NCBI GenBank assembly: GCA_037892935.1
Contig: JAYXKI010000007.1
Coordinates: 620,001-684,000 of the forward strand
DNA from: Phlebopus portentosus
Taxonomy: Eukaryota; Basidiomycota; Agaricomycetes; Boletales; Boletinellaceae
Direction of reading: 5' to 3'
DNA length: 64,000 bases
Part shown: positions 47,270 to 58,197 of the stretch, one piece after another
Numbering within the stretch: the first letter of the stretch is position 1
Layout: each line of letters begins with the position of its first letter
Notes under the pieces: generated by a model
The model's input: the letters and a program-made list of their open reading frames with translations, nothing else
Told to the model about the DNA's origin: nothing
The model's database searches: none
Position numbers and translations under genes: made by a program

Positions 47270-49833
47270 TTAGAGACCGGCAAAATACTCAACGTCGATT
47301 TTACGTTTCCCCCTTGTATCCTCGGCAACGTTCTCATAGAAGTTCGCGGATCCGTCAGATTCGGAGCCGTCATCTTCGGCGTTTTCTTGTTCAATATTGA
47401 CGGGTCCTCTGTACTCATCGTCGCTCTCACCGTCACTTGCGATGGCCTCGCCGAATGCTCCACCGAAGCCACCAGCTCCTTCAGTGCCTCCAACTGAAGC
47501 GATATCCGGTCTATCGGAAGCGTTCGCTGCCTTTGCCGTCTCGCTAGCAGCCCACCACTCCGAACCTGCTTTTGCGTTCGCGGCGTGCTGCTTGCTCCCC
47601 TCTCTCGCCTTTCCAGTTGGATCGACGCTTCCTGCTCGAGACTTTGATTTACCTCTGCCTGTGTCGGGGCCGAGGCCAAGTCCTTTGGCTACGCCGGAAC
47701 CACCGCCACTGCTACTTCCGCGTCGACCGGGTCCATCCCAAAAGTGATATGCTGAGCTGTGCACGCCATAACTTGCAGGCCGCACCTCGAGTAAGTCGCC
47801 CCGCGCGACCTCGATTGCTGGGATTTCCGAGGCGGGCAAACCGATCAGATAGGCTAAGAGGCAGCGGATAACCGAGGCGTGCCCGATGATGAGCAGGTCT
47901 TCTTGCTCGCGCTCCAGCTCGATGAGGATCGGCTCAAGGCGAACTAGATGGTAATCAGTTACATCGTGTCTCCGACTGACGGGGACGACTTATCACTCAC
48001 CGCAGAGATCGTGATAGCTCTCAGCGCGAGGTGCACGGAAAGCATATGGATCGCGTAAGAAGCGAGCCCATTCTTCGGGGTAAAGAGCCTGTGCACGCTC
48101 AGGAGAGAGACCATCCCATACGCCAGGATTGATCTCGCTCATTTGCTGTTTCTCGATGACCTTCACGGATGAGAACAGCCTTTTCTGCGTCGACGCTTCT
48201 CCTGGAGCTTGAACGGAAAGGAGGTTTGGCGATGCAGGAGGAAGCCCTACCGTCTTCTGTTGCGGCGACGTCGCACCATCCTTACCTAATTTTCTCTGCA
48301 GTGCTTTCTCGATCGTCTCTGCTTCCGGAAGATTCAAGGGAGGAGGTTGCTGTGCCGAAAGTGCCGCATTGGCCACTGCGGCGAGTAGAGGCGTTGCAAG
48401 CCGAGAAGCTGGATTTGAGTGCATGAGACTTGGCGTTGGAGCTGCAGAAGGGCCGTATGTTGCGGCATGTGTCACAAACGGCCATGCTGTATGGTGTGCA
48501 CGCCTCCGTGCAGAGGTCCAGATCTATTACCAATCAGTTCTTTGGCTCCTTTGGTACAGAGCGTGCCACAGTACTTACAACCAGTTTTCTTTCCGCCGGA
48601 TTCATACTGCGAGCTTCTAGAGCCTTTGCACGGCGTTCGAGCACAAAGTCTTTCAAGCGGTGCGCATATTCCCACCCTGCTGGAGACAGGTCTGAATCGG
48701 CCTTGTATGAGTGCTCAATGAGAGATTGGCCGGACTATATAAACGTCTATCAATCAAAAAGCCCTGCATGCTGTTACCAACAACTTACTCTGGCAAAGTA
48801 GATTGTACGGAATTTGTTGTGGATGTTCATGAGGAAGAAGATTATGCGCGACTAACCATTGCAAGTCAGAGACTGTCATTCCGAATGTTCAAAAACTCGT
48901 TCTTACTTGTAGATAGCCTTTGATTTCCTATCGAACACGAGCCTTCAGTGACCACGGAAAACCGTAAGATTTCTATACACTTACGTTGACTTCTATTTTT
49001 TCGCCCACCTGTAAAGAAGTTTAGACTCTTCGGAAACACCCAAGGCATATGAGTGCACACATTGAATATCCTAATGAAGGGCCAGTTTGTTTCTGTTACA
49101 GGCTCATAATATTTTTCGTGATCGCGAATTCGTCTATAATAATCTTCGACAGCGCGTTCTGGATCCCATCCTCTATACTGAGAGGCGCTGCAGTTTAGCA
49201 CATTGAGATGTTTTCACAATAAGTTCTCACATCAGGAGAAGATATCTTGACGCTCCGTATGTTTGCCTCGATGATCTCCTCATTCGTACATACACTCTCT
49301 GTCAGTTCCAGCGAGTCAGTAATAGAACTTGATGCTAGTGGGGGTAGATACGTACCTAAAAAGATGACATGTATACCCTTCTTGTCAAATTTCCCCGCAA
49401 GGGCTTGACGCGCCGCTCGCGTTCCATTGTTTGCATCGTAAATCACGACTTGACCATTTTGTTCTTCAAAGAATCGCCATATCTGCCGTTCGCATCCCTC
49501 GGATACGGAAGCTCTGAATCGCTTCGTTTTTTCGCTCTTCTCACCTTCTTACGTTGCGTTCAAACTGAGGAACACACGCATAGAGAGTAGGCGAGATGTG
49601 TGCGCACCTAGGGTGAAGTAATCGCTCGGAATCTGTTGGGCGCTGCCCAGAATCTTCCGACGGTAGTCACCGAGTGAGACTACAAGCGTCCGCACGCCAA
49701 GCCAGCGTAGATAACGTTCCAGCGCTCGCGAAACATGGGTTTTGCCTCGAGCTGGTAAACCGACAGTTAGGACCAGGATTTTACCAGCATGGAAAAGCAG
49801 CCCAGAGGCTGTCGTGTATAGAGGAGCAGCCAT
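47270..49833 (-). CDS. 6-phosphofructo-2-kinase with Ser-substituted bisphosphatase site
   Basis: Cytosolic enzyme of 686 residues that makes fructose 2,6-bisphosphate, the activator of phosphofructokinase. Ten exons on the minus strand run 49833-49608, 49544-49356, 49298-49231, 49177-49061, 49008-48985, 48928-48908, 48851-48789, 48734-48579, 48523-48001 and 47943-47270. The kinase domain has the P-loop GLPARGKT (25-32), DYRRKILG, VVIYDANNGTRAAR and NIRSVKISSPDYRGWDPERAVEDYYRRI. The phosphatase-like domain reads FARSGQS at 234-240, where active enzymes have RHG: the phospho-accepting His is Ser237. The second His (GHASVIR, 484) remains. Yeast PFK26 has the same His-to-Ser change and lacks phosphatase activity, so a kinase-only role is inferred. 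A Pro/Ala-rich insert of about 110 residues interrupts the second domain. Two consecutive exons are 24 and 21 nt. Confidence 0.92.
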
Positions 49834-50327
49834 TAGCTAGATGTTTATGCTAGGTGGTCTTAGTTGATCTCGTATATATGTCTCGCCTTTCGACACTCGC
49901 GAGGTTGTGGGCGAAGCCAGAGTATGATATGGATGTATTGATCGATCGCAGCCGGCCTCGATGTCACGTGTAATGTGATCTCACTTTGCCTTTCAATGAT
50001 GAATCTCTCGTCGAGAATAAATTTCGACTACGAAAGATCAAAATCCGACCACTTGATGGAATGTTTAAACTTGTTGCCATTTAATCGAGTACAAGTCTGC
50101 GATTCATAGTGTACTAATAAATCAAAGTAGATGCGCAATGAGCGGGAACTACAACAGGCCTAGGCAACGAGGGATTATGCGACGATGAATCGAAATACCA
50201 GAAGATAGCTGACATAGTACAGGTCAAAAATCAATCGCAGCCTGACGTTAAATAGTAATGTGCAAGTTGAGACTAGGTTTGGTGGCACAATGGAGATAGC
50301 ATAATGGACGCCGTCGAACTAGCCGTG
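49834..50327. other. intergenic
   Basis: Promoter of the phosphofructo-2-kinase gene and 3' end of the small membrane protein gene. I see no other feature. Confidence 0.5.
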
Positions 50328-50956
50328 TTACTGGCTTTTGCGAAAAGCTGACGTCAGTGCGACAGTTGATTGCCACCATGAGACAAAACCAAGCGCAAGA
50401 ATGCCATGGAATGTGCCCCATAGGACTTCTGGAGTTACTTTGTACCTGAAATAAGGATCATCATCATCATCAGTTGTTACAGTAATTCGTCGGGAAGACG
50501 GGTGATGAATGCCTACGCCTCGAATAAGTCACCAAAAGTATGCGGAATGAAACGGGGAGACTGGATGAGGATCGTGGAAGCAATGCAATGGTAAACAGTG
50601 AGAGCAATGGCAAAAGCACGTTTGCCTGGAAGGAAATCTGGTTGAAGCATCAGTTACTGGACAAGCTGGGCAAGGACGAAATATGCATAATACAAACCTG
50701 GAAGAGGGTAGCAGAGAAAAGCAGCAACACAAGACGCAAAGCAAAGCGCAGCATAAAGCTTGAGGATGACAAGCGTCGTGTTATTTAGGTCGAGGAACGG
50801 AAGATTTGCAGGCGACCATATTCCCTGAATGGCCACGGGAACCTCAAGAGCTATGTGGAGCAGAAATACCGCAGAGCTATCCTCACGAGTAAGCGCGTCT
50901 CTTCCTATGACACGAAAGAAGAATACTCACAGCGGGCTTTGAGGAGGTGCGGACAT
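50328..50956 (-). CDS. small four-helix membrane protein, unknown function
   Basis: Protein of 143 residues, too split to show as one frame. Exons on the minus strand are 50956-50931, 50876-50698, 50625-50517 and 50445-50328, all joined by GT-AG introns of 54-72 nt, with a total of 432 nt. The N-terminus is MSAPPQSPL. Four hydrophobic segments follow: SAVFLLHIALEVPVAIQGIW, LVILKLYAALCFASCVAAFL, RAFAIALTVYHCIASTILI and LWGTFHGILALGFVSWW. The tail is short and basic (AFRKSQ). I do not recognise the family. Agaricomycetes carry many such small tetraspan proteins of unknown role. It is divergent from the Gin4/Hsl1-like kinase with only 211 bp between start codons. Confidence 0.75.
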
Positions 50957-51167
50957 GGTGAACGTCTGCTGTGAGTAAATTTCAAAGATGCATTTGCGAG
51001 ATACTGTAACTTAAACGATCACGTGCAACTGGATTGGTAGCCAAACTAACTGAGATGTGCCCGCCACCTGGACTGCCCTTGACTTGCACGTCCACACTCT
51101 CTTCCACATCCACAGCACAATACTCTACAGCGACATCTTTCTTTAATAACGACTTTCACGAAATATC
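50957..51167. promoter_or_regulatory. divergent promoter, 4-TM protein / kinase
   Basis: A 211-bp gap separates two oppositely transcribed genes, so the core promoters must overlap or adjoin. No palindrome or TATA box stands out. Confidence 0.4.
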
Positions 51168-54100
51168 ATGCAAAACACGCACTCTCCGCCAAAAGCACAT
51201 CCGGTCCAGTACAAGACACCTCTCGGCACGCGATGGGAGAAGGAAAAGGCCAACATTCCCCGCAGCACTTTTGATCTTCCGTCAGATCCGCAACAGATAG
51301 GTCCTTGGATCTTAGGGGAATGTGTTGGAAAGGGCGCAAGCGGCCGTGTTAAGGTCGCTCGTCATTGCGAAACTGGTCAGATGGCTGCTGTCAAGATCTT
51401 GCCACTCGAGAATGTTCTGTCCTCTCGCTATTCCCTTCACACTCGTGCAACGAAGGCTGAAAAACATCGGAATGGAATTGATAGAGAGATTATCATGATG
51501 AAGCTTATGGACCATCCGAATATCGTTCGCATATATGATGTCTTTGAAGGCGAACGAGACTTATTTTTAGTGCTGGAATACGTCAACGGCGGTGAACTCT
51601 TCGACTATCTTGTCAATCATGGAAGAATGGAACCTCACAAGGCGCTATGCTACTTCAAGCAGATAGTCTATGGACTGGCATATGCTCACGCGTTCTCCGT
51701 CATTCATCGTGATCTAAAGCCAGAGAACATTCTGATCGCCTCTCTCAATCCTCCTCATGTCAAGATTGCCGACTGGGGCATGGCTGCTTTCGCGCCTCCC
51801 GAACACTGCCTGGAGACAAGCTGTGGTAGTCCTCATTATGCTAGTCCTGAAATTGTGCGCGGTGAACGGTACTCCGGGACTTCTACAGACATCTGGAGTT
51901 GCGGTGTCATTTTATTCGCTCTTATGACTGGACGACTTCCTTTCGATGATAAGAGCATTCGCGCTCTTTTGCTGAAGGTCAAGAGCGGCAAGTTCGAGAT
52001 CCCTGCTTATGTTCAACACGAAGCTGCAGACTTGATCCGCCGCATGTTGGTTGTGGACGTTGAAAAACGCATCAAAATATGTGATATTCTCAGCCATCCC
52101 TTCCTTCAGCATTCTACTTCTGGGCTTGTCTGTGTCTCCCCGCCTTCTATATCGGAACTTGACAGGCCTCTTCGTTCAAGAGCTCTCATAAAGCAGGACC
52201 TTCTCAGCTCGCTTCTACTGATTTGTGCTGGCTCTAGCTATGATGAGATTGTTGCTGAACTCCTAAGTCCTCCTGGCCAGGGCTCGCTTATCAAAGTTCT
52301 TTACTTCTTGCTTGCAAGACATCGTGAACGCACACTCGAGGAGTATGGAATGACGAGTCTGTTTTTCAACGATGGTCAGCACATCAAGCATTATACTGCT
52401 CCACCTATGAAAGACGCTACAAAGACATCTTCGGAAATCTCTGTGGAATCCTCGGCTACCATTTCATCTGGACAGCCATCGCATATCGTGCATATACAAG
52501 CAAGTCGTTTGGCGCCTAAGGCTCCTCAACGTGCTTTGAGTCCTAGCTCCGCGAGCGAGCCTGATTCTCCGGCATCTTCTGCGAATTCGCGCATGAGGCC
52601 GGCATCTCCGAGTGGTCCTCGTACTCCAAGACCAACACAAACTTCCAGATCTCGTCCTGTTTCAACTCCCGTCGCTTCGCGCATCATAGAAACCTATGCA
52701 AATGCGCCCGCATTGAAAGAGCAGGGGCCCGGAGCAGATGACGGCCGTAAGACCGACCCTTTAACTCGCAGGCCGGTGCGTCCACGTACTCAGACCGTCG
52801 ATGGGCTCCCATACAGTCAGCAACGATATGACCCCACGGTAGCGTTGTCGGCTCCGAATACCCCACGCGATGCAGCTTGTCCAGGTTCTCCGATGGCGGC
52901 ACCCACGTTGCCTCCACTAGCAGTCACTGTCGGCAATGATATGGGAGCTATCTCCTGGCTTGAGAAGCCGGCGGTGGAAGACCCTTCACTGAGACGCACC
53001 CTTGATGATGTCGAACGAAACTTGAGCATCCTGATGGGACAGCAAAAGCAGGACCAGAACAATATAGGACTAGGCTTCGATGAGCCGGTCAAAGGTGGAG
53101 GCGACGCATCGATGGGGGACACGAGCTCCGTTATGGCAGTTGACGAGGAACATGCATCTCCGAGTTCGCACAAGCTTCGGATCGGAAATGACAATACGTC
53201 TCAGCAAGCGGATGAGTTCAAATATAATCTGCCGAACAAGAAAACCTTTTGCCTCGCAAAGGACGGTGAGCACGATAAAGAGAACATCGTCTGCGATTCT
53301 CCAGGAGCGCAGAAGCTTGCGTCGTCACGCGGTTCACCCAATGAAGCTCCGCGGGATAGGCGCTCCGTTTTCATAGAAGACGAGAGCTACGCGAAGATTG
53401 AGAAGGCAGAAGTTGAGGTCGAGGTAGCCGCGGCTGCGATGCGAATGGCTGCTAACAGACGTCCGAGGTCCCGTCGTGCCACTTCACAACGGGCTTCAGC
53501 ACATAGCCAAACAGCAAACAGACGTCATACTCACACCTTCTCGGAGCCTCCCAACCAAGGAATGGTCCTACCTACCCATTCTTTAGGTGTGGGCGAGGTA
53601 AAAGGCTGGTTCGCGAACCTCTTCAACTGGAAGGCGCAGCAGTATATTCTGCACTCCGTTGACAACTGCTTGGCGACGCGCGATGAGGCCACGCGCGTGC
53701 TTCAGTCCCTAGGTTGTTTCGTCGTGCTTGAGGATGCTCAAGGCTGGGGGGTACTGAAATGCAAAATGGACGAGAAGCACGGTAGGTATTTCTTACTTTC
53801 TGACTGGCGTCTAGGAAACTCAACCATATATATTTTAGACGTATCAACCGGACTAGTGACGATGAAATCTGTCCGTTTCCGAGCCGAGTTCAGTCCTATA
53901 CTTGGTTATACGCACCATACTGTCTATCCTTCTAATGGATCTTCCAATATGCCTTCTGAATCTGGAGATGCAGCTCCGATTACGAATGTACCTCCTTTAC
54001 AGAAAAGGCTTTCAACGAAGAATGCGGTTCCTTTCGCATCGACAGTCGTTCTCGTGCAGGAGAAGGGTGCATTGTCTACATTCAAGCACATTCACTCTCG

Positions 54101-54197
54101 TTTGCGAGCGGAATGGCGTGGCAGAGACGCGCTGCGAAGTCCCGAGCTGAACGGAGCTGCGACGCCAATGGTTGGCACAACCCCTCGTCTGCGTTGA
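51168..54197 (+). CDS. Ser/Thr protein kinase, Gin4/Hsl1/NIM1-like
   Basis: Intronless kinase of 1009 residues, notable in a genome where most genes are split. The catalytic domain spans about residues 46-315: glycine loop GKGASGRV (54-61), Lys76, alpha-C Glu107 after the RATKAEKHRNGIDREI insert typical of this group, HRDLKPEN (180-187) and GSPHYASPEI. The metal-binding loop reads ADWG at 201-204, with Trp for the usual Phe of DFG. The rest is a Ser/Pro-rich tail with SPxx and TPxx sites, then a C-terminal module (GWFANLFNWKAQQYILHSV, ending HIHSRLRAEW) resembling the membrane-binding KA1-like ends of septin-associated kinases. By family it should sit at the bud or septum neck and relieve Wee1 to permit mitosis. 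This is inferred, not shown. Confidence 0.88.
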   Translation: MQNTHSPPKAHPVQYKTPLGTRWEKEKANIPRSTFDLPSDPQQIGPWILGECVGKGASGRVKVARHCETGQMAAVKILPLENVLSSRYSLHTRATKAEKHRNGIDREIIMMKLMDHPNIVRIYDVFEGERDLFLVLEYVNGGELFDYLVNHGRMEPHKALCYFKQIVYGLAYAHAFSVIHRDLKPENILIASLNPPHVKIADWGMAAFAPPEHCLETSCGSPHYASPEIVRGERYSGTSTDIWSCGVILFALMTGRLPFDDKSIRALLLKVKSGKFEIPAYVQHEAADLIRRMLVVDVEKRIKICDILSHPFLQHSTSGLVCVSPPSISELDRPLRSRALIKQDLLSSLLLICAGSSYDEIVAELLSPPGQGSLIKVLYFLLARHRERTLEEYGMTSLFFNDGQHIKHYTAPPMKDATKTSSEISVESSATISSGQPSHIVHIQASRLAPKAPQRALSPSSASEPDSPASSANSRMRPASPSGPRTPRPTQTSRSRPVSTPVASRIIETYANAPALKEQGPGADDGRKTDPLTRRPVRPRTQTVDGLPYSQQRYDPTVALSAPNTPRDAACPGSPMAAPTLPPLAVTVGNDMGAISWLEKPAVEDPSLRRTLDDVERNLSILMGQQKQDQNNIGLGFDEPVKGGGDASMGDTSSVMAVDEEHASPSSHKLRIGNDNTSQQADEFKYNLPNKKTFCLAKDGEHDKENIVCDSPGAQKLASSRGSPNEAPRDRRSVFIEDESYAKIEKAEVEVEVAAAAMRMAANRRPRSRRATSQRASAHSQTANRRHTHTFSEPPNQGMVLPTHSLGVGEVKGWFANLFNWKAQQYILHSVDNCLATRDEATRVLQSLGCFVVLEDAQGWGVLKCKMDEKHGRYFLLSDWRLGNSTIYILDVSTGLVTMKSVRFRAEFSPILGYTHHTVYPSNGSSNMPSESGDAAPITNVPPLQKRLSTKNAVPFASTVVLVQEKGALSTFKHIHSRLRAEWRGRDALRSPELNGAATPMVGTTPRLR

Positions 54198-54873
54198 GCT
54201 TCACTAGTAGGAAAACTTGATTTACGACATCAGGATAGAAGCTTTGTTCTCTCAGGCTTTTTTGTTCTTTTCAAGCTGCGTGGGAGTCCATGTCTGATGT
54301 ATGTATATATGAAGCGTTGCATGACATTTTACGACCTATAGTACGTGATGTACAGTAGCTAGATATTATTCTATTGTCTATATAGTATTTATTTGCAAAT
54401 ATAGAGGCACCGAACCATAATCACGACGGAAACACTTTTGATGTATCGCTTGTTTATTACATGTGAATTCAGTATGGTTCAGATGGTGACTAAAGAAGAA
54501 AGAAATCGAGATATTGGCGGCGGATAAATAATAATAGGTGATCTTATGTAATATACCTCATTTGTTCTATTTATTTCTATTTGTACGCTGCCAAGCGCTC
54601 ATGTGGTCGGCTTGGGAAAAAAACATTTGCTTCCTGACCATTGCATTCATCCGCTGATGAGGGCTTTTCTTACTGGAGCAGAATGTTCCCTGGCTAGCTT
54701 CGTTCCTAAGACTGCGATGCCCGCAGGTCATCATGCTACTCAGCGCCCCAACGGGCATTTTTGTTGAATCTCATTATTATTGGCTGTCCAGCTATAAGTA
54801 AATGCGATTCTCGTTGTTCGTAAAGCGGCTGTCTCTTCTTCTGAAGAGAGGGCGAAAGAGCGTCTGCTCTGAG
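54198..54873. other. intergenic
   Basis: Kinase 3' UTR is followed by the promoter of the FAD oxidase gene. AT-rich tracts at 54300-54420 and 54520-54580. I see no gene. Confidence 0.5.
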
Positions 54874-57006
54874 ATGATGAAAGGCGTCCCTTGTCTGTCT
54901 GTCCTGGCTTCCTTTGCTTTGGCATCTGTAGCTCTTGGGTTATCGACTGTACCTCTCCCTCGAGTTGATCCTGGCGCGAAAGCGTGTCAATTATTGAAAG
55001 AGGCGTTTCCGCAGCTTGTCGCATTTCCAGGTACGTTTCTTCAAGTTCTCAGCGCGCTCTTATTAATTACTCACATGTATGCTTATGTGTGTCGGCCAGG
55101 GTCTGAGCAGTATGAAGCTGACATAGAGCATTGGGCTTCCACAAGCACTCAAGACGCATCATGCTCGGTAGAACCTGAGACCGCGGACGATGTTAGCCGG
55201 ATAGTAAGTCAGCTGGTCTTTCTCCGTTCCTTCCTCGCAAGAGGGTAGCTTACTTGTTCATCGATAAATATAGCTGAAGGTAGTTGGCAGAAGTGATATC
55301 ATGTCGCCCTTTGCCGTGAGTCTTTCAATTTTCAAGTCGTTGTCATTGATCAATTTCTACTGTAATCCTGGAGTAGGTAAAAGGTGGAGGGCATGCCTTC
55401 AATGTCGGCCATAGCTCAACATCGGGCGTGCAAATCTCCATGGCCAAGTTCTCAGATGTGGAAATCGATGCTGAGAAGGGCACGGTCACAATAGGCACCG
55501 GATTGACTTGGGACCAAGTCTACAGTCAACTTGAACCATTGGGCGTGATGGTAGTCGGAGGGAGAGTTATCGGAGTCGGTAAGTGAACGCGATTCTTTTT
55601 CTTCTTCGTCTTCTTTCTTCTCGTTGTGCTTCTGTACGCCAGGACAGAAGGTCATGTGTACTTATAGGTTATATTTGTATTCGTATTTTAATCTTCACTA
55701 GGTGTTGCCGGCTTGAGCCTGGGCGGAGGCTATTCGTGGAAGACGGACCAGTTTGGGTTGACTATCGATACTATCGTCTCGCATAATGTCGTCCTTCCGT
55801 CTGGACAGCAGGTACATGCGAGTAACGCAACGAATCCCGATTTGTTCTTCGGGCTTAGAGGCGGTTTGAATAACTTCGGGATCGTTACGAACATCACCTT
55901 CGAGGCTCATCCTCAGACTCTTGTCTTTGTGAGTCGTAGTATCCGTGATTTTTCTTTTAAAAAATATATCTGAAGTAAGTCTTCTTTAGGGTGGGTTGAT
56001 CACGTATGCTCTGAATGTAACCGACGGTGTGAACGAAGCCATAAGCAACTTTGAGGCGAACAATGCCGACCCCAATGCTCAGATACTTGTCGAGTTCACG
56101 TCTACTGCTGGTCAGGTATCACCTTCACATTCCGACTTTGTAAATTCAAACGAGCTCATACTACACCGCGCTCTCAGTTCACTTCCGGGGTTATCATCTT
56201 TTATGATAGACCAACTCCACCACCTGGTTTATTCGACGCCTTCTTGTCTATCCCGCCATTGACGTCTGATGTCAAAACTCGGACGTTCGTCGATTTCATC
56301 AGCACCTCGGGGAACATCACCCTCGCTCCTAACTTCGGGTGCGTCCCTCGGATTCGTCAAAGCCCTTATTCTCTTAATTGACGCGTAGATACTGTACAAA
56401 ATAACAAATACCTCCAGCGACGTGCACCACGTCGTCCCGCTCCTCTCGCACCCCGTCGCGCTCCTGCGCACCATAGTGCAAGAGATCATCTCGACGGAGG
56501 CTGAGCTCACAAAAGCCAACAACGGGAAGACGGTCTCGGTGAACGTGGTCCCCGAGCCGTTCTTGAATCCGTTCGCGCACTCGAGGGGCGGGGCGTACCC
56601 GCATGAGGCGGCGAGGCCCGTGAAGCCTGGCTCGCCGGATATCACGTGGGAGGTGGATGCGAGTGTGAGTGAGGGTGAGTTCGCTTCAGAAAGTCTATGT
56701 ATATATGCACATCTTATATATGAGCTTACCTCTCCCCCGGGCCACCCCCCTTAATCAGAAGCCCAACAAGCCTTCCACGCACTCATCATCCACACCATGC
56801 ACACCTTCGCACATACGATCCAATCCGCCGCAGTCGAGCTCGGGATAAGCTCCTTCACCGACATCCTGTACCCAAACTACGCGTTGGGCGACACGCCGCT
56901 CGCGCTGATGTACGGTGGGGCAGAGAACGTTGAGAAGCTGAGGGGGATTGCTGGGAGGTTCGACCCGCGCGGGGTCATGAAGCTGAGTGGGGGGCCGAAG
57001 TTCTGA
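54874..57006 (+). CDS. berberine-bridge-like FAD-linked oxidoreductase, secreted
   Basis: FAD-dependent oxidase of the BBE/GOOX family, 507 residues. Exons are 54874-55030, 55100-55203, 55274-55315, 55377-55578, 55702-55928, 55990-56115, 56178-56338, 56418-56674 and 56759-57006. The start MMKGVPCLSVLASFALASVALG is a signal peptide; the ATG at 54802 would hide it behind a basic stretch. The FAD-binding part includes VKGGGHAFNVGHSS with the His (about 107) that bonds FAD, GLTWDQVYSQLEPLGVMVVGGR, and GLSLGGGYSWKTDQFGLTIDTI. The matching cysteine of doubly linked members seems absent, so a single covalent bond is inferred. The C-terminal BBE segment ends LYPNYALGDTPLALMYGGAENVEKLRGIAGRFDPRGVMKLSGG. 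Substrates of this family range from oligosaccharides to alkaloid-like compounds. No cluster partners lie nearby. Confidence 0.9.
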
Positions 57007-58197
57007 TTTATATTTGGTTGGAGATGATGCGCTGTGTTGTGGCGAGGCGGGAAGTGTATATGTACAGTATATCGGATTTTTATAGGATCTTCATCTTGTT
57101 TCATATGCGCTGTGTTGAGGAGGGGGGAGATGTCCAGTCCAGTACATGTTGAATTCCTATAGGATCTTCCTGTTCAAATAAATCCAATCACTCCGCAGCG
57201 GGATAGTGGAACTAGCAATGACATTTTTTTTTCCAAATACAGACGGACGGACAGACACAGAAGAGAGAAGAAAAGAGATTAACAAAACAACAAACTAAGA
57301 AACGAATCGAAACAGAAACAGAGACAAAAACAAGAATCTGAAAAAGGGTAGAAACGTAGGAATAGGGAAAGAAAAAAGAGGATGAACCGGGTACGAACCG
57401 GCGGATAGCGTACATCGATACAATATACACACATATGTACCGAATAGTGTGAAAAGACGTGATAGTTGATAGTTGATGGAGGAACGTAACTCCAGCACGT
57501 AGTTCGTTGAGCTCGACTTGACGTACAAGAGTAGGCGGGTAGTTCCTGTGGGTAGTTTCTTGCACACACCGAAGGATGGAGGAATCCGTTGGACGTCATG
57601 CATTGAGCACAGAGAGAGGGGAGTATGAAGGTGGGGGGAGAGTAGAACGGACAGGGACGGAGGAGGACATTAAACAAGAACCAACCCATTACCTTGTAAA
57701 AAATAGGGGAACAGGAAAGAGTACACGGCGAGAGGGTGACAAGGGAGAAGGATGACCAACCATAACCATAAGCACAGACTAAAGCTAGACCCTCGGATAG
57801 GGTAAAATTATTAGAACAGAAAAAAAAAAAAAAAAAAAAAAAGAGAGAGAAAGAGAGTATGGGACAGAGGGAAGAGAATAGCTGGTGTGCATAGTACGCG
57901 TGCTGATTGGTTGATTAGTCTGAGCAGTCGAATCCAGAACCAGACATGAAAGTTGGATGCAGATGATACCGGGAAACGGCAGACGGCAGACAGAAACGAG
58001 AATGGAAGATGGAAGTCCGACAGAAAACGGACGAAGGGCGAGAGCAGAAGATAACCGCCTGAAAGCAAAGCGAACACACGACTCGAACGAAGGAGGTGCT
58101 CAACGGAAAGGACAGAGAAGACGAGAGTGCGCGGGCTTGTAACGGCTTCACAACCTCTCCGATGCGTTACCGTATCCTCATGCGCATCCTCGCCCGC
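57007..58197. other. intergenic, convergent 3' ends
   Basis: 3' UTRs of the oxidase and the RING gene, with purine-rich low complexity and a run of 23 A at 57820-57842. I see no gene. Confidence 0.5.
57820..57842. repeat. poly-A run
   Basis: Twenty-three consecutive A, followed by GAGAGAGAAAGAGAG. Confidence 0.85.
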
